From the NCBI RefSeq assembly GCF_023520795.1, contig NZ_CP046605.1, positions 434,001 through 498,000 of the forward strand: a stretch of 64,000 bases of DNA, written 5' to 3'. Numbering within the stretch: the stretch's first letter is position 1; each line of letters opens with the position of its first letter. Positions 26,032 to 35,213 of the stretch are shown here, in pieces. This DNA comes from Corynebacterium accolens. Its GTDB lineage: Bacteria; Actinomycetota; Actinomycetes; Mycobacteriales; Mycobacteriaceae. Below the pieces are notes generated by a model. That model saw only the letters and a list, made by a program, of their open reading frames with translations, was not told the origin of the DNA and ran no database searches. Both the position numbers and the translations under genes were made by a program.

Positions 26032-26168
26032 AAGGTTCTCCCAAGGTTAAAGGCAGTGAACTTTTATGTAGATTCAAACGAATATTACACTATTGCAAAC
26101 CGTTATCGGTACATGTAGTGAGGTAGGAGAAAATATGCCGGTGCGCTGGGAAAAGGGAGGATATGAAA

Positions 26169-26200
26169 AGTCCCTACTTCCGGCGGTGGAAGTAGGGACT
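26169..26200. terminator. Strong terminator between sortase and surface-protein genes
   Basis: Perfect 13-bp stem AGTCCCTACTTCC/GGAAGTAGGGACT with a 6-base loop, 42 bases past the sortase stop on the minus strand. The surface protein therefore probably has its own promoter in the AT-rich 26.03-26.17 kb gap. Confidence 0.85.
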
Positions 26201-26241
26201 GTGGGGTTCGGGGGAGTAGGTGGCGGAGGGGTACTCAGCGA

Positions 26242-27225
26242 TTAAGACTTCTTGTCCTCCGCGGTATGGGTGGTGCCTTCGTATTGCCATCCCACGACGG
26301 CATTGCGCACGGCGGCCTCGAGCGGGTTGGCGGGCTGGATGCAGCTAATCGTCAGCAGCCTGCCTGGCGTGGCATCATCGCCCCATACGCTGGAGTCACC
26401 GGCCAGGCCCTGTTTATCAGGGTCGTGGAGATCGGTTGCGGTGTAGATGAGCCAGTTCTGGTCGGAATTCTTGGTGCGGACGTAGAGCTTATCGCCGATG
26501 CTGACCTTGTGCTCGTTGGCTGCGCCATCGTAAAGCTTATTGAATACGGCAGGCACGCCTGCGCCAGTGTGGCCAGCGATGACGACGATATCCTCGGCAT
26601 TGGTCCCCGGCAGGGAGTACGGCCGGTCATCGGCGGTATAGGTGCAGGCCTTATCCATGGTGTCAGGGTTGATGGCGCCATCGAGCACGCGGCAGTTGTC
26701 ATCATCGAACTTCGCATGAACGTCGATGGCAGGAATGAACATCTCCACCGCCGCGGATGGCTCAATTACGGGGGCCTGTTCCGCACTGACCTCATTGGTC
26801 TCTAGCCCTTCTGGCGGGCTGATGCTGCGATCGATGGAGCTGATGACCAGCAGCGTTACCACGATGCCAGCCGCAATACGGAGGGTCCAGGAAGACTTCC
26901 ACGCATCTTTGACGCGATCCCAACCGGAAGGCTTCTTCCGGTGCCGGGGCAAAGAGGTCTCCTCGAGGCGGCGGTTGGGGTAGCGGCGCTGGATGCGGCG
27001 CGCGTGATTTTCTGCCTTCCGCCAATCGCGATCGTCGGAACGGTGCCTGCCGGAGCGTCTAGGCTGGGTTCCTATGACATCGCTGCTCGATGGCCGGGGG
27101 CGCGTACTGCGGGTCCTGCGGGAATAGGACGTAGCGGCAGTGGTGCTTTCGGGTGCCGCCGAGTGGCGCGATCGCGCCGCAGAACGTTGGGGCCTCTCCC
27201 TCCGTGGCCGGTCTTGGTGGTCCAT
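26242..27225 (-). CDS. Sortase family protein with a long basic N-terminal tail
   Basis: 327 residues from the ATG at 27225 (AAGG 6 bases upstream); an ATG at 27252 would add 9 residues. Residues 1-110 are an unusual Arg/Ser/Pro-rich basic region, presumably cytoplasmic. A membrane helix (about 114-131) and an extracytoplasmic sortase domain follow. The catalytic triad is visible: His219 in VVIAGHTG, Cys295 in LLTISC and Arg307 in AAVRNAVV. It resembles the single-domain class E/F sortases of actinobacteria, but I do not assign a class. The likely substrate is the LASTG protein encoded next to it. The two genes are separated by a terminator. Confidence 0.82.
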   Translation of the reverse strand: MDHQDRPRRERPQRSAARSRHSAAPESTTAATSYSRRTRSTRPRPSSSDVIGTQPRRSGRHRSDDRDWRKAENHARRIQRRYPNRRLEETSLPRHRKKPSGWDRVKDAWKSSWTLRIAAGIVVTLLVISSIDRSISPPEGLETNEVSAEQAPVIEPSAAVEMFIPAIDVHAKFDDDNCRVLDGAINPDTMDKACTYTADDRPYSLPGTNAEDIVVIAGHTGAGVPAVFNKLYDGAANEHKVSIGDKLYVRTKNSDQNWLIYTATDLHDPDKQGLAGDSSVWGDDATPGRLLTISCIQPANPLEAAVRNAVVGWQYEGTTHTAEDKKS

Positions 27226-27397
27226 GCGACCTTCGAGGAAAAATAGGGACATTAGGGACGATAGGGGTGGGTGTGAACCAAGTTTATAGTAATAATTTCT
27301 GTTTAGTTTTATTGACGCGGTGAATGCATAACGCGCTACGATAATCCGTGATTCTCTTGTCCGTATAAGTACAGCTAAATAAGGAAAATAAAAAACG

Positions 27398-28183
27398 GTG
27401 TCTCTCAACGAAGCTGCCAAGGCCGGATCCCTGAAAAAGGCCGCCCTACTCGATCAATCATTTTCACGATTTTCTGTCCGCGCAATCCTCGCCGGTGTGT
27501 ATCTGTGCATCGGCACCGTATTTGCCGGCGTCGTTGGCCAAGCGGTGGAAGGGCTTGCCCCGGGCCTGGGGTCCGTGACCTTTGCCCTGTTCTTCGGCCT
27601 AGGCCTCTTCGCCATCGTTATCCTCGGTGCGGAGCTGGCCACGGGCAATATGATGTACATGGTCTACGGGGCGATACAGAAGCACTTGTCCTGGGGTAAG
27701 GCTTTCTACGTACTGCTTATTACCACGATCTTTAACCTTGTCGGCGCCATCATCTTTGCCGCCGTCATGGGGATGTCCGCCAAGCTCGCGAATATGGATC
27801 CCTCGCACCTGTTGGTCACCATCTCTGAAGGCAAGCTGACCAAATCCCCGCAGGGAATGCTTGTAGAGGGCATGGCCGCGAACTTCGTGGTCAATATGGG
27901 CATCGTTGGCGCGGTCTTTGCCAAGGAAATCGTGTCGAAGTTCATCGTCATCGTCCCGATTATCGGCATTTTCGTGGGCCTAGGCCTGGAGCACGTGATT
28001 GCCAATTTCTGCCTCTTTGCGCTCACCTTCTTCGGCAGCGATCCGCTGCCGGCAGCGCTGACCGTTGGCAATGTTGCTCTCAACTGGACGCTGGTGTGGA
28101 TTGGCAACTTCATCGGCGGCGGCTTGCTCATCGGTGGCGTGTACGCCTGGCTCAATAATGGGCCGGAGGACTACCGCGACTAG
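27398..28183 (+). CDS. Formate/nitrite transporter family channel
   Basis: 261 residues from a GTG at 27398 (AAGGAA 12 bases upstream). Six membrane segments with FNT features: GAELATGNMMYMVYG after the second helix and NFVVNMGIVGAVFAKEI in the middle. FNT proteins are pentameric channels for formate, nitrite or hydrosulfide. fdhD about 4 kb downstream makes formate the more likely substrate, but this is contextual. Divergent from the sortase gene and followed by a strong terminator. Confidence 0.9.
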   Translation: MSLNEAAKAGSLKKAALLDQSFSRFSVRAILAGVYLCIGTVFAGVVGQAVEGLAPGLGSVTFALFFGLGLFAIVILGAELATGNMMYMVYGAIQKHLSWGKAFYVLLITTIFNLVGAIIFAAVMGMSAKLANMDPSHLLVTISEGKLTKSPQGMLVEGMAANFVVNMGIVGAVFAKEIVSKFIVIVPIIGIFVGLGLEHVIANFCLFALTFFGSDPLPAALTVGNVALNWTLVWIGNFIGGGLLIGGVYAWLNNGPEDYRD

Positions 28184-28273
28184 GCCGTGCAGTGACTTGC
28201 GGGGTTCGCCGCATGGGGGAGCCCCGCTGGAGCTGGTTTAGAGCCGGTATAGGGCCGAAACAAGGTTATGACA

Positions 28274-28320
28274 AAAGGGTGCAGCCTCGACCACACAGTA
28301 TGGAAGAAGCTGCACCCTTT
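28274..28320 (+). terminator. Terminator of the formate/nitrite channel gene
   Basis: 12-bp perfect stem AAAGGGTGCAGC (28274-28285) / GCTGCACCCTTT (28309-28320) with a 23-base loop that can form an alternative CACAGTA/TACTGTG pairing. Confidence 0.8.
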
Positions 28321-28326
28321 ACTGTG

Positions 28327-28365
28327 TTCCTTTACTCCCCCTTTAAATGGTGGGGAGTGAAGGAA
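28327..28365 (-). terminator. Terminator of the glycine-betaine ABC operon
   Basis: 14-bp stem TTCCTTTACTCCCC/GGGGAGTGAAGGAA with one wobble, 8 bases beyond the binding-protein stop on the minus strand. It lies back to back with the previous terminator. Confidence 0.8.
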
Positions 28366-28372
28366 TTACTGA

Positions 28373-29275
28373 TTAGTCAATGTCCTTGACCACGTCGGGG
28401 TTCTTATCCAGCCAGTCCTGGACGGCGTCAGGCTCTTTGCCTTCCTCGAACTGGTTAACAACGTTGTCCTCAAGGGAGCCATACTGCTCATCGTCCAGCT
28501 TCAAATCGCCGAGCCACTCGGAGACCTCAGGGAATTCGTCGCTGAAGCCATCGCGTGCCAACCAGTGCAGGGACTCAGGATCGCCCAAGGAGCCTTTAGG
28601 ATCCTCAAGATCCTTGACCGGGAACTTGGCGTTGGCCCAGAACGGGCGCCACAGGGTCACAACGATGTCGTCCTCGTTGTCTACGGCGGTCTGTAGCTCG
28701 GAGAGCATGGCCGGGGTAGATGAGGTCGACAGGTTGTAGCCGTCCTCATCTAGGCCGTAATCCTCGATGGCCTTCTTGGAGGCCTCGGTCAGACCAGCAC
28801 CTGGTTCGATGCCCACGACGGTGTCGTTGAAATCGGCGGACTTGCCTTTGAGATCCTCGATGGAGTTGATGTCCTCCATGTACTCCGGCACGGCCCACGT
28901 CAAAACGGCGTTGTCGTAGTAGGAGCCCAAGTCCTCGATGTCATCGGAGTACTTGTCCATGTACTGCTCGTGGGTCTTTTCAGACCATGCAGAGGGGTAG
29001 ATATCGATATCGCCGTTGGCAAGGCCGGCGTAGAGCACGGCGGCATCGGTAAGCTCTTCGTGCTCAACGTCGTAGCCCGCTGCTTCCAGCTTGTTTTCCA
29101 GCAGGTACGCGGTGGACAAGCCATCGGTCCAAGAGGGCAGGTAGCCCAGGGTGATGGTGCCCTTATCGCCGTCGGAGCCGCTCGCATCCGAGTCGGAATC
29201 GTTATCCGCGCAGGCTGCCAGGCTGAGTGCTAGGGCAGCGGCCGAGGTGGCCGCAATAGTCTTGCGAATTTTCAT
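28373..29275 (-). CDS. Glycine betaine/proline ABC transporter substrate-binding lipoprotein
   Basis: 300 residues, with lipoprotein signal and lipobox LAAC (Cys 22). The OpuAC-type domain shows GYLPSWTDGLSTAYLLENKLEAAG, DIDIYPSAWSEKTHEQYM and VTLWRPFWANAKF. The tryptophans and aromatic residues are as expected for cation-pi binding of quaternary amines. Third gene of the operon, downstream of ATPase and permease. Imports compatible solutes under osmotic stress. Confidence 0.9.
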   Translation of the reverse strand: MKIRKTIAATSAAALALSLAACADNDSDSDASGSDGDKGTITLGYLPSWTDGLSTAYLLENKLEAAGYDVEHEELTDAAVLYAGLANGDIDIYPSAWSEKTHEQYMDKYSDDIEDLGSYYDNAVLTWAVPEYMEDINSIEDLKGKSADFNDTVVGIEPGAGLTEASKKAIEDYGLDEDGYNLSTSSTPAMLSELQTAVDNEDDIVVTLWRPFWANAKFPVKDLEDPKGSLGDPESLHWLARDGFSDEFPEVSEWLGDLKLDDEQYGSLEDNVVNQFEEGKEPDAVQDWLDKNPDVVKDID

Positions 29276-29309
29276 GAGAAAACCCTTTCTGTAGATGGAG
29301 AGAGATGGT

Positions 29310-30200
29310 TTACGATGTGGAGTTTTTCTTCTTTCGCAGCAAGGAAAGCAGCGAAGAAGGGTAATGGGAGGGATTGCCCAATGCCGCGGTCAGGCGGTCC
29401 AAAAAGACCGCAAGGATGACCACGGCAAGGCCAGCTTCCACGCCCTGAGCCACGTCCAAGGTGGAAATGGCCGAGGTCACTTCTTTACCCAAACCATCGG
29501 CACCGACCATACCGGCAATAACGGCCATGGACAGCGAGAGCATGATGACCTGGTTAATACCAGCCATGATGGTGGGGATGGCCAGTGGAATCTGAATACC
29601 GCGCAAGATCTGCCCGGAAGTCGCACCATAGGAACGGCCGGCTTCCACGGTCTCTTGGTCTACCTGCCGAATGCCTAGCTCGGTCATGCGCACGCCTGGC
29701 GGGAGGGCGAAGATGATGGTGGAAAAGACACCCGGGACAACACCGATGGAAAAGAACGTGACCGCTGGAATGAGGTACACGAAGGCTGGCATCGTCTGCA
29801 TGAAGTCCATGATCGGGCGCACGATGGCGCTGACGGTATTTGATTTCGCCGCCCAAATGCCCAGCGGGATGGCGAGGATAACCGCGGTAAGCGTGGAGAC
29901 CAAGACCAGAGACATAGTCTGCAGCATGGTGTCCCATTGCCGCATGCCTAGGACGAGGACGAAGCCGATGATGGACCCTAGCGCGAGGCGCCACGACCGG
30001 AAGAACCAAGCGATAACGGCGAAGATGACCAGCATGACTGCGGCTGGCACGGAGGTCAGGGCTTCAGAAAAACCCTCCACCAGAAACTTCATCAGGGCAC
30101 TAAAGGCATCAAAGAGCCACTTGGCATTGTCCGTAAGCCAGTCAATGCCATCATTGGTCCAATCCCCAATGGGAATGCGAGGAATGACGTTTTCATCCAT
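29310..30200 (-). CDS. Glycine betaine/proline ABC transporter permease (ProW/OpuAB type)
   Basis: 296 residues. A periplasm-facing amphipathic N-terminus with tryptophans (NDGIDWLTDNAKWLFDAF) precedes the membrane domain, as in ProW. The permease domain contains the EAA loop (EAGRSYGATSGQILRGIQIPLA) and PTIMAGINQVIMLSLSMAVI. The start codon is adjacent to the ATPase stop. Channel subunit of the osmolyte importer. Confidence 0.92.
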   Translation of the reverse strand: MDENVIPRIPIGDWTNDGIDWLTDNAKWLFDAFSALMKFLVEGFSEALTSVPAAVMLVIFAVIAWFFRSWRLALGSIIGFVLVLGMRQWDTMLQTMSLVLVSTLTAVILAIPLGIWAAKSNTVSAIVRPIMDFMQTMPAFVYLIPAVTFFSIGVVPGVFSTIIFALPPGVRMTELGIRQVDQETVEAGRSYGATSGQILRGIQIPLAIPTIMAGINQVIMLSLSMAVIAGMVGADGLGKEVTSAISTLDVAQGVEAGLAVVILAVFLDRLTAALGNPSHYPSSLLSLLRKKKNSTS

Positions 30201-31394
30201 TTAGGCGTTCACCTCTTTCGAATCCGTGGCTACGGCACCAAGGAGTACCTCGCGCGAGATCGTGCCCGTGAGCCGCCCATCATCGTCAGCAACAATGATG
30301 GGGGAAGGCGAATCCGCAGCGAACTGGAAAAGCTCATACGTGGTGGTGTTTTCTTCCACCACGTGCATGTGGTGTGCGGCCGTTTCAGGGAGCGCGCTTG
30401 CGCCTTGGCTTTCGGCCTCCCGCAGATCCTTTTCCCACAGCACGCGGGTAGGGCGTTGATCCTCGTCTACGACGACTACCCACGGGATGTCGGATTCGCG
30501 CAGCTGGTCCTGTGCGGTCGAAATATCGTCGTGCGCGGAGACCACGTTGGCAGTGTCCTGGGCAATATCGCCAGCAGAAAGCACGCGTGAGCGGTCAACG
30601 TCTTGAACAAAGTTCGCCACGAAGTCATTGGCCGGCTGCTGCAGGATTTCCTTAGCGCTGCCGATCTGGACGATTTCACCCGCCCGCATCATCGCGATGC
30701 GATCGCCAATGCGCATCGCCTCATTCAAATCATGCGTAATGAACAAGATGGTTTTATTGAGCTCTTTTTGCAGGTTGATTAGCTGATCCTGCATTTCTTT
30801 ACGGATGAGCGGGTCGAGGGCGGAAAAGGCCTCATCCATGAGCAAGACGTCAGTATCCGCGGCAAGCGCACGGGCCAGGCCCACGCGCTGCTGCATACCG
30901 CCGGACAGCTCACCGGGTAAGTGATTATCCCAGCCTTCGAGCCCCACCATTTTCAGTGCTTCTCGGGCTTTTTCCTCGCGCTCCTTGCGGGAGACACCCT
31001 TGATGTCGAGGCCGTAGGCGGCGTTCTCGGCCACCGTGCGGTGGGGAAGAAGCGCGAAGTGCTGAAAGACCATGGAAATTTTATCGCGGCGAATGCTGCG
31101 CAACTGGGATTCCGACATCTCTGTGAGGGAGGTGCCATCAATTTCAAGGGAGCCTGCTGTGGCTGGTAAGAGGCCATTGACCATGCGGATAAGAGTGGAC
31201 TTACCGCAGCCAGACAAGCCCATCACCACGAAGATTTCGCCAGGTTCGATGTCAAAAGAGGCGTCTATAACCGCAGCCGTGCTGCCTTGTTCCATTAATT
31301 CTTCACGGCTGGTGCCGCTTTTTAGAGCAGCAACCGCCTTATCTGGATTATTTCCAAAGACTTTGTAGAGCCCTCGCGCAGAAATTCCTGTCAT
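30201..31394 (-). CDS. Glycine betaine/proline ABC transporter ATPase with CBS domains (ProV/OpuAA type)
   Basis: 397 residues. The ABC domain has Walker A GLSGCGKST, signature LSGGMQQRVGLARALA and Walker B LLMDEAFSALDP; the variant Ala in DEAFSALD is the usual ProV/OpuAA form. Residues from about 270 carry a CBS pair, where OpuA senses ionic strength or cyclic di-AMP in other bacteria. AGGAGG precedes the ATG. First gene of the three-gene operon. Confidence 0.93.
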   Translation of the reverse strand: MTGISARGLYKVFGNNPDKAVAALKSGTSREELMEQGSTAAVIDASFDIEPGEIFVVMGLSGCGKSTLIRMVNGLLPATAGSLEIDGTSLTEMSESQLRSIRRDKISMVFQHFALLPHRTVAENAAYGLDIKGVSRKEREEKAREALKMVGLEGWDNHLPGELSGGMQQRVGLARALAADTDVLLMDEAFSALDPLIRKEMQDQLINLQKELNKTILFITHDLNEAMRIGDRIAMMRAGEIVQIGSAKEILQQPANDFVANFVQDVDRSRVLSAGDIAQDTANVVSAHDDISTAQDQLRESDIPWVVVVDEDQRPTRVLWEKDLREAESQGASALPETAAHHMHVVEENTTTYELFQFAADSPSPIIVADDDGRLTGTISREVLLGAVATDSKEVNA

Positions 31395-31592
31395 GCAGTC
31401 CTCCTGACAATGCGCAGAGATAGAGGTGAATAGGGAAGGTATGGACCCATCCGCGGCCCCAGGGCAATAAATAGTGGGGATTAGACGAAACGCGCGTTTG
31501 TGGGCTTTACCACCTTTCTACACTTCCACGGATGATGGTGTAAGCCAAAATGGAGGTTTTTCACAGGAGAATTAAATATTTGAAATAAATTA

Positions 31593-32414
31593 TTATTCCG
31601 CGAGCGCGCCTGAATAAAGGTTAAAGCGATCGGCACGGGCAAAGCCCACCAGCGCCATGCCGGTCTCGCGGGCGGTCTCTACGGCAAGGGAAGAGGCGGC
31701 GCTGACGGCAACGAGCATGCCAAAACCGGCCATGGCGGCTTTTTGCACCAGCTCGAAACTGGCGCGGGAGCTCATGACCAAAATGAGGTCATCGGCGGGC
31801 AGGCGCTCTTCCATGAGCAGGTGGCCAATGACCTTATCGGCGGCGTTGTGCCTGCCTATGTCCTCGCGGATGACCACCGGCTCACCCTCGAGGGTAAAGG
31901 CGCCGGCGGCGTGGATTCCGCCGGTCTTGCGGAATTCCTTTTGGGCGGCGCGCAGCTTCTCCGGCAGCTGGACCACCAGCTGTGGGTCCACGGGGATCTG
32001 GGGGATGGAATAGCGCGACTTCTTTGCCAGTGCTTCGATGGACGAGGTTCCGCACACGCCGCAGGCGGAGGTCGTGGTGGTCAGGCGGAGATCGTTCAAG
32101 TCCAACGGCGTATTCTTTACCAAGTCTATGTCTAGCAGGTTATAGGTATTCATGCCCTCGACGGTGGCACCGGCGCAGTAGCGGGCAGTGGTGACATCGG
32201 AAAGCGCGGCAATATGCCCCTCGGAGTGGAGGAAACCGTGCGCCAATTCGATGTCGTGGCCCGGGGTGCGCATGGTGGTGGTGATGGTCTGCCCACCCAC
32301 GCGAATCTCAAGCGGCTCCTCACCGGCGACGGTATCGGCGCGGGTATCTACCTGCGCGTGCTCGCCCAAGCGGACCTTCGTGACGGCAAAGGTGGCATTC
32401 TTGCGTCCGGCCAT
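31593..32414 (-). CDS. fdhD: Formate dehydrogenase accessory sulfurtransferase FdhD
   Basis: 273 residues. FdhD transfers sulfur from IscS to the molybdenum cofactor of formate dehydrogenase. The conserved CGVCG motif (Cys118 and Cys121) is intact, and the C-terminal part (REDIGRHNAADKVIGHLL, SSRASFELVQKAAMAGF) is typical. Its ATG shares a base with the upstream gene's stop. No formate dehydrogenase gene is present in this window. Confidence 0.95.
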   Translation of the reverse strand: MAGRKNATFAVTKVRLGEHAQVDTRADTVAGEEPLEIRVGGQTITTTMRTPGHDIELAHGFLHSEGHIAALSDVTTARYCAGATVEGMNTYNLLDIDLVKNTPLDLNDLRLTTTTSACGVCGTSSIEALAKKSRYSIPQIPVDPQLVVQLPEKLRAAQKEFRKTGGIHAAGAFTLEGEPVVIREDIGRHNAADKVIGHLLMEERLPADDLILVMSSRASFELVQKAAMAGFGMLVAVSAASSLAVETARETGMALVGFARADRFNLYSGALAE

Positions 32415-32662
32415 TACTTCAGCGCCTCCTTGAGGGTTTCGATATTTACCTTGGCTTCTGCCGTGCTTGCCGATGCCAACCCCACCACGAACGCCGTCAA
32501 TGGTGCTGCCGGCCGCGATTGGGTATGGGCCACGTCCTTGGTTAAATCCAGCAGTTCCCGGGTAAGCGCCGTGGCCTCATGGGGCTCGAGGTTTAATAGC
32601 CGCGCGGCTTCTTCAAGCCATTGGTGGGCGGTGCGGATCGGATCTTCGTTCTCGGTACTCAT
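32414..32662 (-). CDS. Small DUF6457-like protein upstream of fdhD
   Basis: 82 residues, helical and soluble (WLEEAARLLNLEPHEATALT, TRELLDLTKDVAHT, PLTAFVVGLASASTAEA). Genes of this type sit beside molybdenum-cofactor and formate dehydrogenase genes in actinobacteria. It overlaps the fdhD start as TAATG, so the two are co-translated. Function not established; probably an accessory of formate dehydrogenase maturation. Confidence 0.7.
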   Translation of the reverse strand: MSTENEDPIRTAHQWLEEAARLLNLEPHEATALTRELLDLTKDVAHTQSRPAAPLTAFVVGLASASTAEAKVNIETLKEALK

Positions 32663-33016
32663 CTCAACTACTCCTCAATTATGTGGCGCTGTATCCGACT
32701 GTAATGAATGCAGGGGATTTATTTGGAAAACCGCAGGATATGGCGTAAAGTGTTCCGGCGTGCCTGCGCTGCAGCCGGTGCACGCGCAAAGCCTTTCGGG
32801 TTTTGCGTGCTGAGCTGGTTAAACGCAGAGCCGAAAAAGAATTGAACATCAACTTTGTTGTAGGCCCCTCGCCGTTTATAGCGGACCGTTGTCTGAATCA
32901 AAGGGTGGCGAGCGCCTTGCGGTATTGACCGTGAGGAGCGTGAGTAGCCCGAAATCACACGGAAAACGCTTTGGTGAGCACGGGAACCGCAACGAGAAAG
33001 GTACACGGTCACTCAT
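32663..33016 (+). promoter_or_regulatory. Intergenic region and rpsH leader (354 bp)
   Basis: No gene. The promoter at 32723-32751 is followed by a GC-rich leader carrying GCTGAGCTGGT (32809-32819), the same 11-mer as in the rpsJ leader, here followed by TAAACGC. Such a leader is a natural place for ribosomal-protein feedback, by S8 in other bacteria; not demonstrated. Confidence 0.5.
32723..32751 (+). promoter_or_regulatory. Promoter of the rpsH operon
   Basis: TTGGAA (32723-32728), a 17-base spacer and TAAAGT (32746-32751). The -35 and spacing are the same as in the infA promoter at 42909-42937. Transcription would start near 32758, leaving a leader of about 260 bases. Confidence 0.7.
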
Positions 33017-33400
33017 ATGACTATGACTGATCCTATTGCCGACATGCTGTCGCGCGTGCGTAACGCAAGTAACGCACACCACGACGTCGTGTCGATGCCT
33101 ACCTCCAAGTTGAAGGCAAACATTGCTGACATCTTGAAGCAGGAAGGCTACATCGCTGACTACACCGTTGAGGGCCACACCCTGTCCCTCGAGCTGAAGT
33201 ACAACAACCGCGAGCGTTCCCTGTCTGGTCTGCGTCGCGTGTCTAAGCCGGGTCTGCGTGTGTATGCAAAGTCCACCGAACTGCCACAGGTCTTGGGCGG
33301 CCTGGGCGTGGCTATCATTTCCACGTCCCACGGTGTGCTGACTGACCGTCAGGCTGAGGAGAAGGGCGTAGGCGGAGAAGTTCTCGCCTACGTCTGGTAA
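33017..33400 (+). CDS. rpsH: 30S ribosomal protein S8
   Basis: 127 residues starting [18 protein letters not shown]; a second ATG 6 bases on is possible. The C-terminal [20 protein letters not shown]-binding region is intact. S8 binds helix 21 of 16S rRNA and is the spc-operon regulator in E. coli. First gene of a separately promoted six-gene unit. Confidence 0.97.
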   Translation: MTMTDPIADMLSRVRNASNAHHDVVSMPTSKLKANIADILKQEGYIADYTVEGHTLSLELKYNNRERSLSGLRRVSKPGLRVYAKSTELPQVLGGLGVAIISTSHGVLTDRQAEEKGVGGEVLAYVW

Positions 33401-33415
33401 AGGGAGGTTTGACAC

Positions 33416-33952
33416 ATGTCTCGAGTCGGTCTAGCACCGATCGCCGTACCAAACGGCGTCGAAATCAACATCAACGGCCAAGACGTTGAGGTCAAGGGCC
33501 CTAAGGGTACCCAGAGCGTAAACGTTCCGGATCCGATCACCATCAACGTGGAAGACGGCATCTTGACCGTTTCCCGCCCTGATGATCACCGCAAGCACCG
33601 TGCTCTGCACGGCCTGTCCCGCTCGCTGCTCAACAGCGCCGTCATCGGCGTGACCGAGGGCTTCACCATCAAGATGGAAATCTTTGGTGTTGGCTACCGT
33701 GTGCAGCAAAAGGGCCAGGACCTGGAATTCAGCCTGGGCTATTCCCACCCGATCCTCATCAAGGCTCCGGAGGGAATCACCTTCGCAGTGGACGGCAACA
33801 CCAAGCTGTCCATTACCGGTATTGACAAGCAACTAGTCGGACAGATCGCCGCTAATATCCGTCGCCTGCGTAAGGACGATCCTTATAAGGGCAAGGGTAT
33901 TCGCTACGAAGGCGAGCAGATCCGTCGCAAGGTCGGAAAGACGGGTAAGTAA
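33416..33952 (+). CDS. rplF: 50S ribosomal protein L6
   Basis: 178 residues, two L6 domains, with the C-terminal signature [20 protein letters not shown]. Lies beside the factor-binding stalk. GGGAGG is 11 bases upstream of the ATG. Ordinary member. Confidence 0.98.
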   Translation: MSRVGLAPIAVPNGVEININGQDVEVKGPKGTQSVNVPDPITINVEDGILTVSRPDDHRKHRALHGLSRSLLNSAVIGVTEGFTIKMEIFGVGYRVQQKGQDLEFSLGYSHPILIKAPEGITFAVDGNTKLSITGIDKQLVGQIAANIRRLRKDDPYKGKGIRYEGEQIRRKVGKTGK

Positions 33953-33955
33953 GCA

Positions 33956-34357
33956 ATGGCAAACACTGAAAACACGAAGCGCACTCCAGTCGGCAAGGAC
34001 ATTTCTTCTCGTCGTCGCGAAGCACGCGCACGCCGCCACTTCCGTATCCGTAAGACCCTGCGTGGCACCCCTGAGTCCCCGCGCTTGGTCCTGCACCGCT
34101 CTTCGCGCCACATGCACGTCCAGGTCATCGATGACCTGGCAGGCCACACCCTGGCTTCCGCATCCTCCATGGAAGCGGACATCCGTGCACTCGAGGGCGA
34201 TAAGAAGGCAAAGGCTGCCAAGGTGGGCGAACTGATTGCTGAGCGCGCCAAGGCCGCTGGCATTGAGCAGGTCGTCTTTGACCGCGCAGGCTACAAGTAC
34301 CACGGCCGCGTCGCTGCGCTGGCAGACGCCGCACGTGAAGGTGGTCTGAAGTTCTAA
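33956..34357 (+). CDS. rplR: 50S ribosomal protein L18
   Basis: 133 residues. The N-terminus is Arg/Lys-rich ([20 protein letters not shown]), followed by the 5S rRNA-binding core ([20 protein letters not shown]) and the C-terminal [20 protein letters not shown]. Binds 5S rRNA with L5. Starts 4 bp after rplF. Confidence 0.98.
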   Translation: MANTENTKRTPVGKDISSRRREARARRHFRIRKTLRGTPESPRLVLHRSSRHMHVQVIDDLAGHTLASASSMEADIRALEGDKKAKAAKVGELIAERAKAAGIEQVVFDRAGYKYHGRVAALADAAREGGLKF

Positions 34358-34397
34358 TGATCATCGTCAACGGAAACATCAACGGAAGGATCGCGTA

Positions 34398-35021
34398 ATG
34401 TCGGACCGTGAACAGCGTGACGGCGGACGCTCCGCCGAGAACAACAAGAACAACCGCGGCGGCAACGGCCGTCGCAACGATCGTCGTAACCAGCAGGACA
34501 ACGAGCGCGATAAGTACATCGAGCGCGTTGTGACCATCAACCGCGTCTCCAAGACCGTTAAGGGTGGCCGCAACATGTCCTTCACCGCTCTCGTCGTCGT
34601 TGGTGACGGCCAGGGTCAGGTAGGCGTTGGCTACGGCAAGGCTAAGGAAGTTCCGGCTGCAATCCAGAAGGGTGCAGAAGAGGCTCGCAAGAACTTCTTC
34701 CGCGTACCTATGGTTGCCGGCACCATCACCCACCCGGTAGAGGGTCGCGACGCAGCGGGCATCGTCATGATGAAGCCCGCCGCTCCTGGTACTGGTGTCA
34801 TCGCCGGCGGTGCTGCTCGTCCGGTGCTCGAATGCGCTGGCGTGCAGGACATTCTGTCGAAGTCCCTGGGCTCCGACAATGCACTCAACGTCGTCCGCGC
34901 AACCGTGGACGGCCTCAAGCAGCTGGTCCGCCCCGAAGAGGTTGCCGCACGCCGCGGCAAGTCCATCGAAGAGGTCACCCCGGCCCGTATGCTGCGCAAG
35001 CGCGCAGGTCAGGAGGCATAA
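34398..35021 (+). CDS. rpsE: 30S ribosomal protein S5
   Basis: 207 residues, longer than E. coli S5 (about 166) because of an Arg/Asn/Asp-rich N-terminal extension of about 35 residues ([20 protein letters not shown]) usual in actinobacteria. The double-stranded RNA-binding S5 domain ([19 protein letters not shown]) and C-terminal domain are complete. AAGGA precedes the ATG. Confidence 0.98.
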   Translation: MSDREQRDGGRSAENNKNNRGGNGRRNDRRNQQDNERDKYIERVVTINRVSKTVKGGRNMSFTALVVVGDGQGQVGVGYGKAKEVPAAIQKGAEEARKNFFRVPMVAGTITHPVEGRDAAGIVMMKPAAPGTGVIAGGAARPVLECAGVQDILSKSLGSDNALNVVRATVDGLKQLVRPEEVAARRGKSIEEVTPARMLRKRAGQEA

Positions 35022-35024
35022 ACA

Positions 35025-35210
35025 ATGGCTCTGAAGATTACACAGGTAAAGGGCCTGGTGGGCACCAAGCCGAACCACCGCAAGAACATTGAGGCTCTGG
35101 GCCTCAAGCGCATCGGTCAGTCCGTTGTCAAGCAGGACACCCCGATCATCCGCGGTATGGTTCACAAGGTTCGCCACCTGGTCACCGTCGAAGAAGTGGC
35201 AGGGGAGTAA
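35025..35210 (+). CDS. rpmD: 50S ribosomal protein L30
   Basis: 61 residues, [20 protein letters not shown] followed by [20 protein letters not shown], the complete L30 fold. It is 3 bp from rpsE and 3 bp from rplO. Confidence 0.98.
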   Translation: MALKITQVKGLVGTKPNHRKNIEALGLKRIGQSVVKQDTPIIRGMVHKVRHLVTVEEVAGE

Positions 35211-35213
35211 ACC

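Noticed and set aside
22449-33016. rpsN between rplE and rpsH
   Set aside because: No S14-like frame in the interval; the gene must be elsewhere in the genome.
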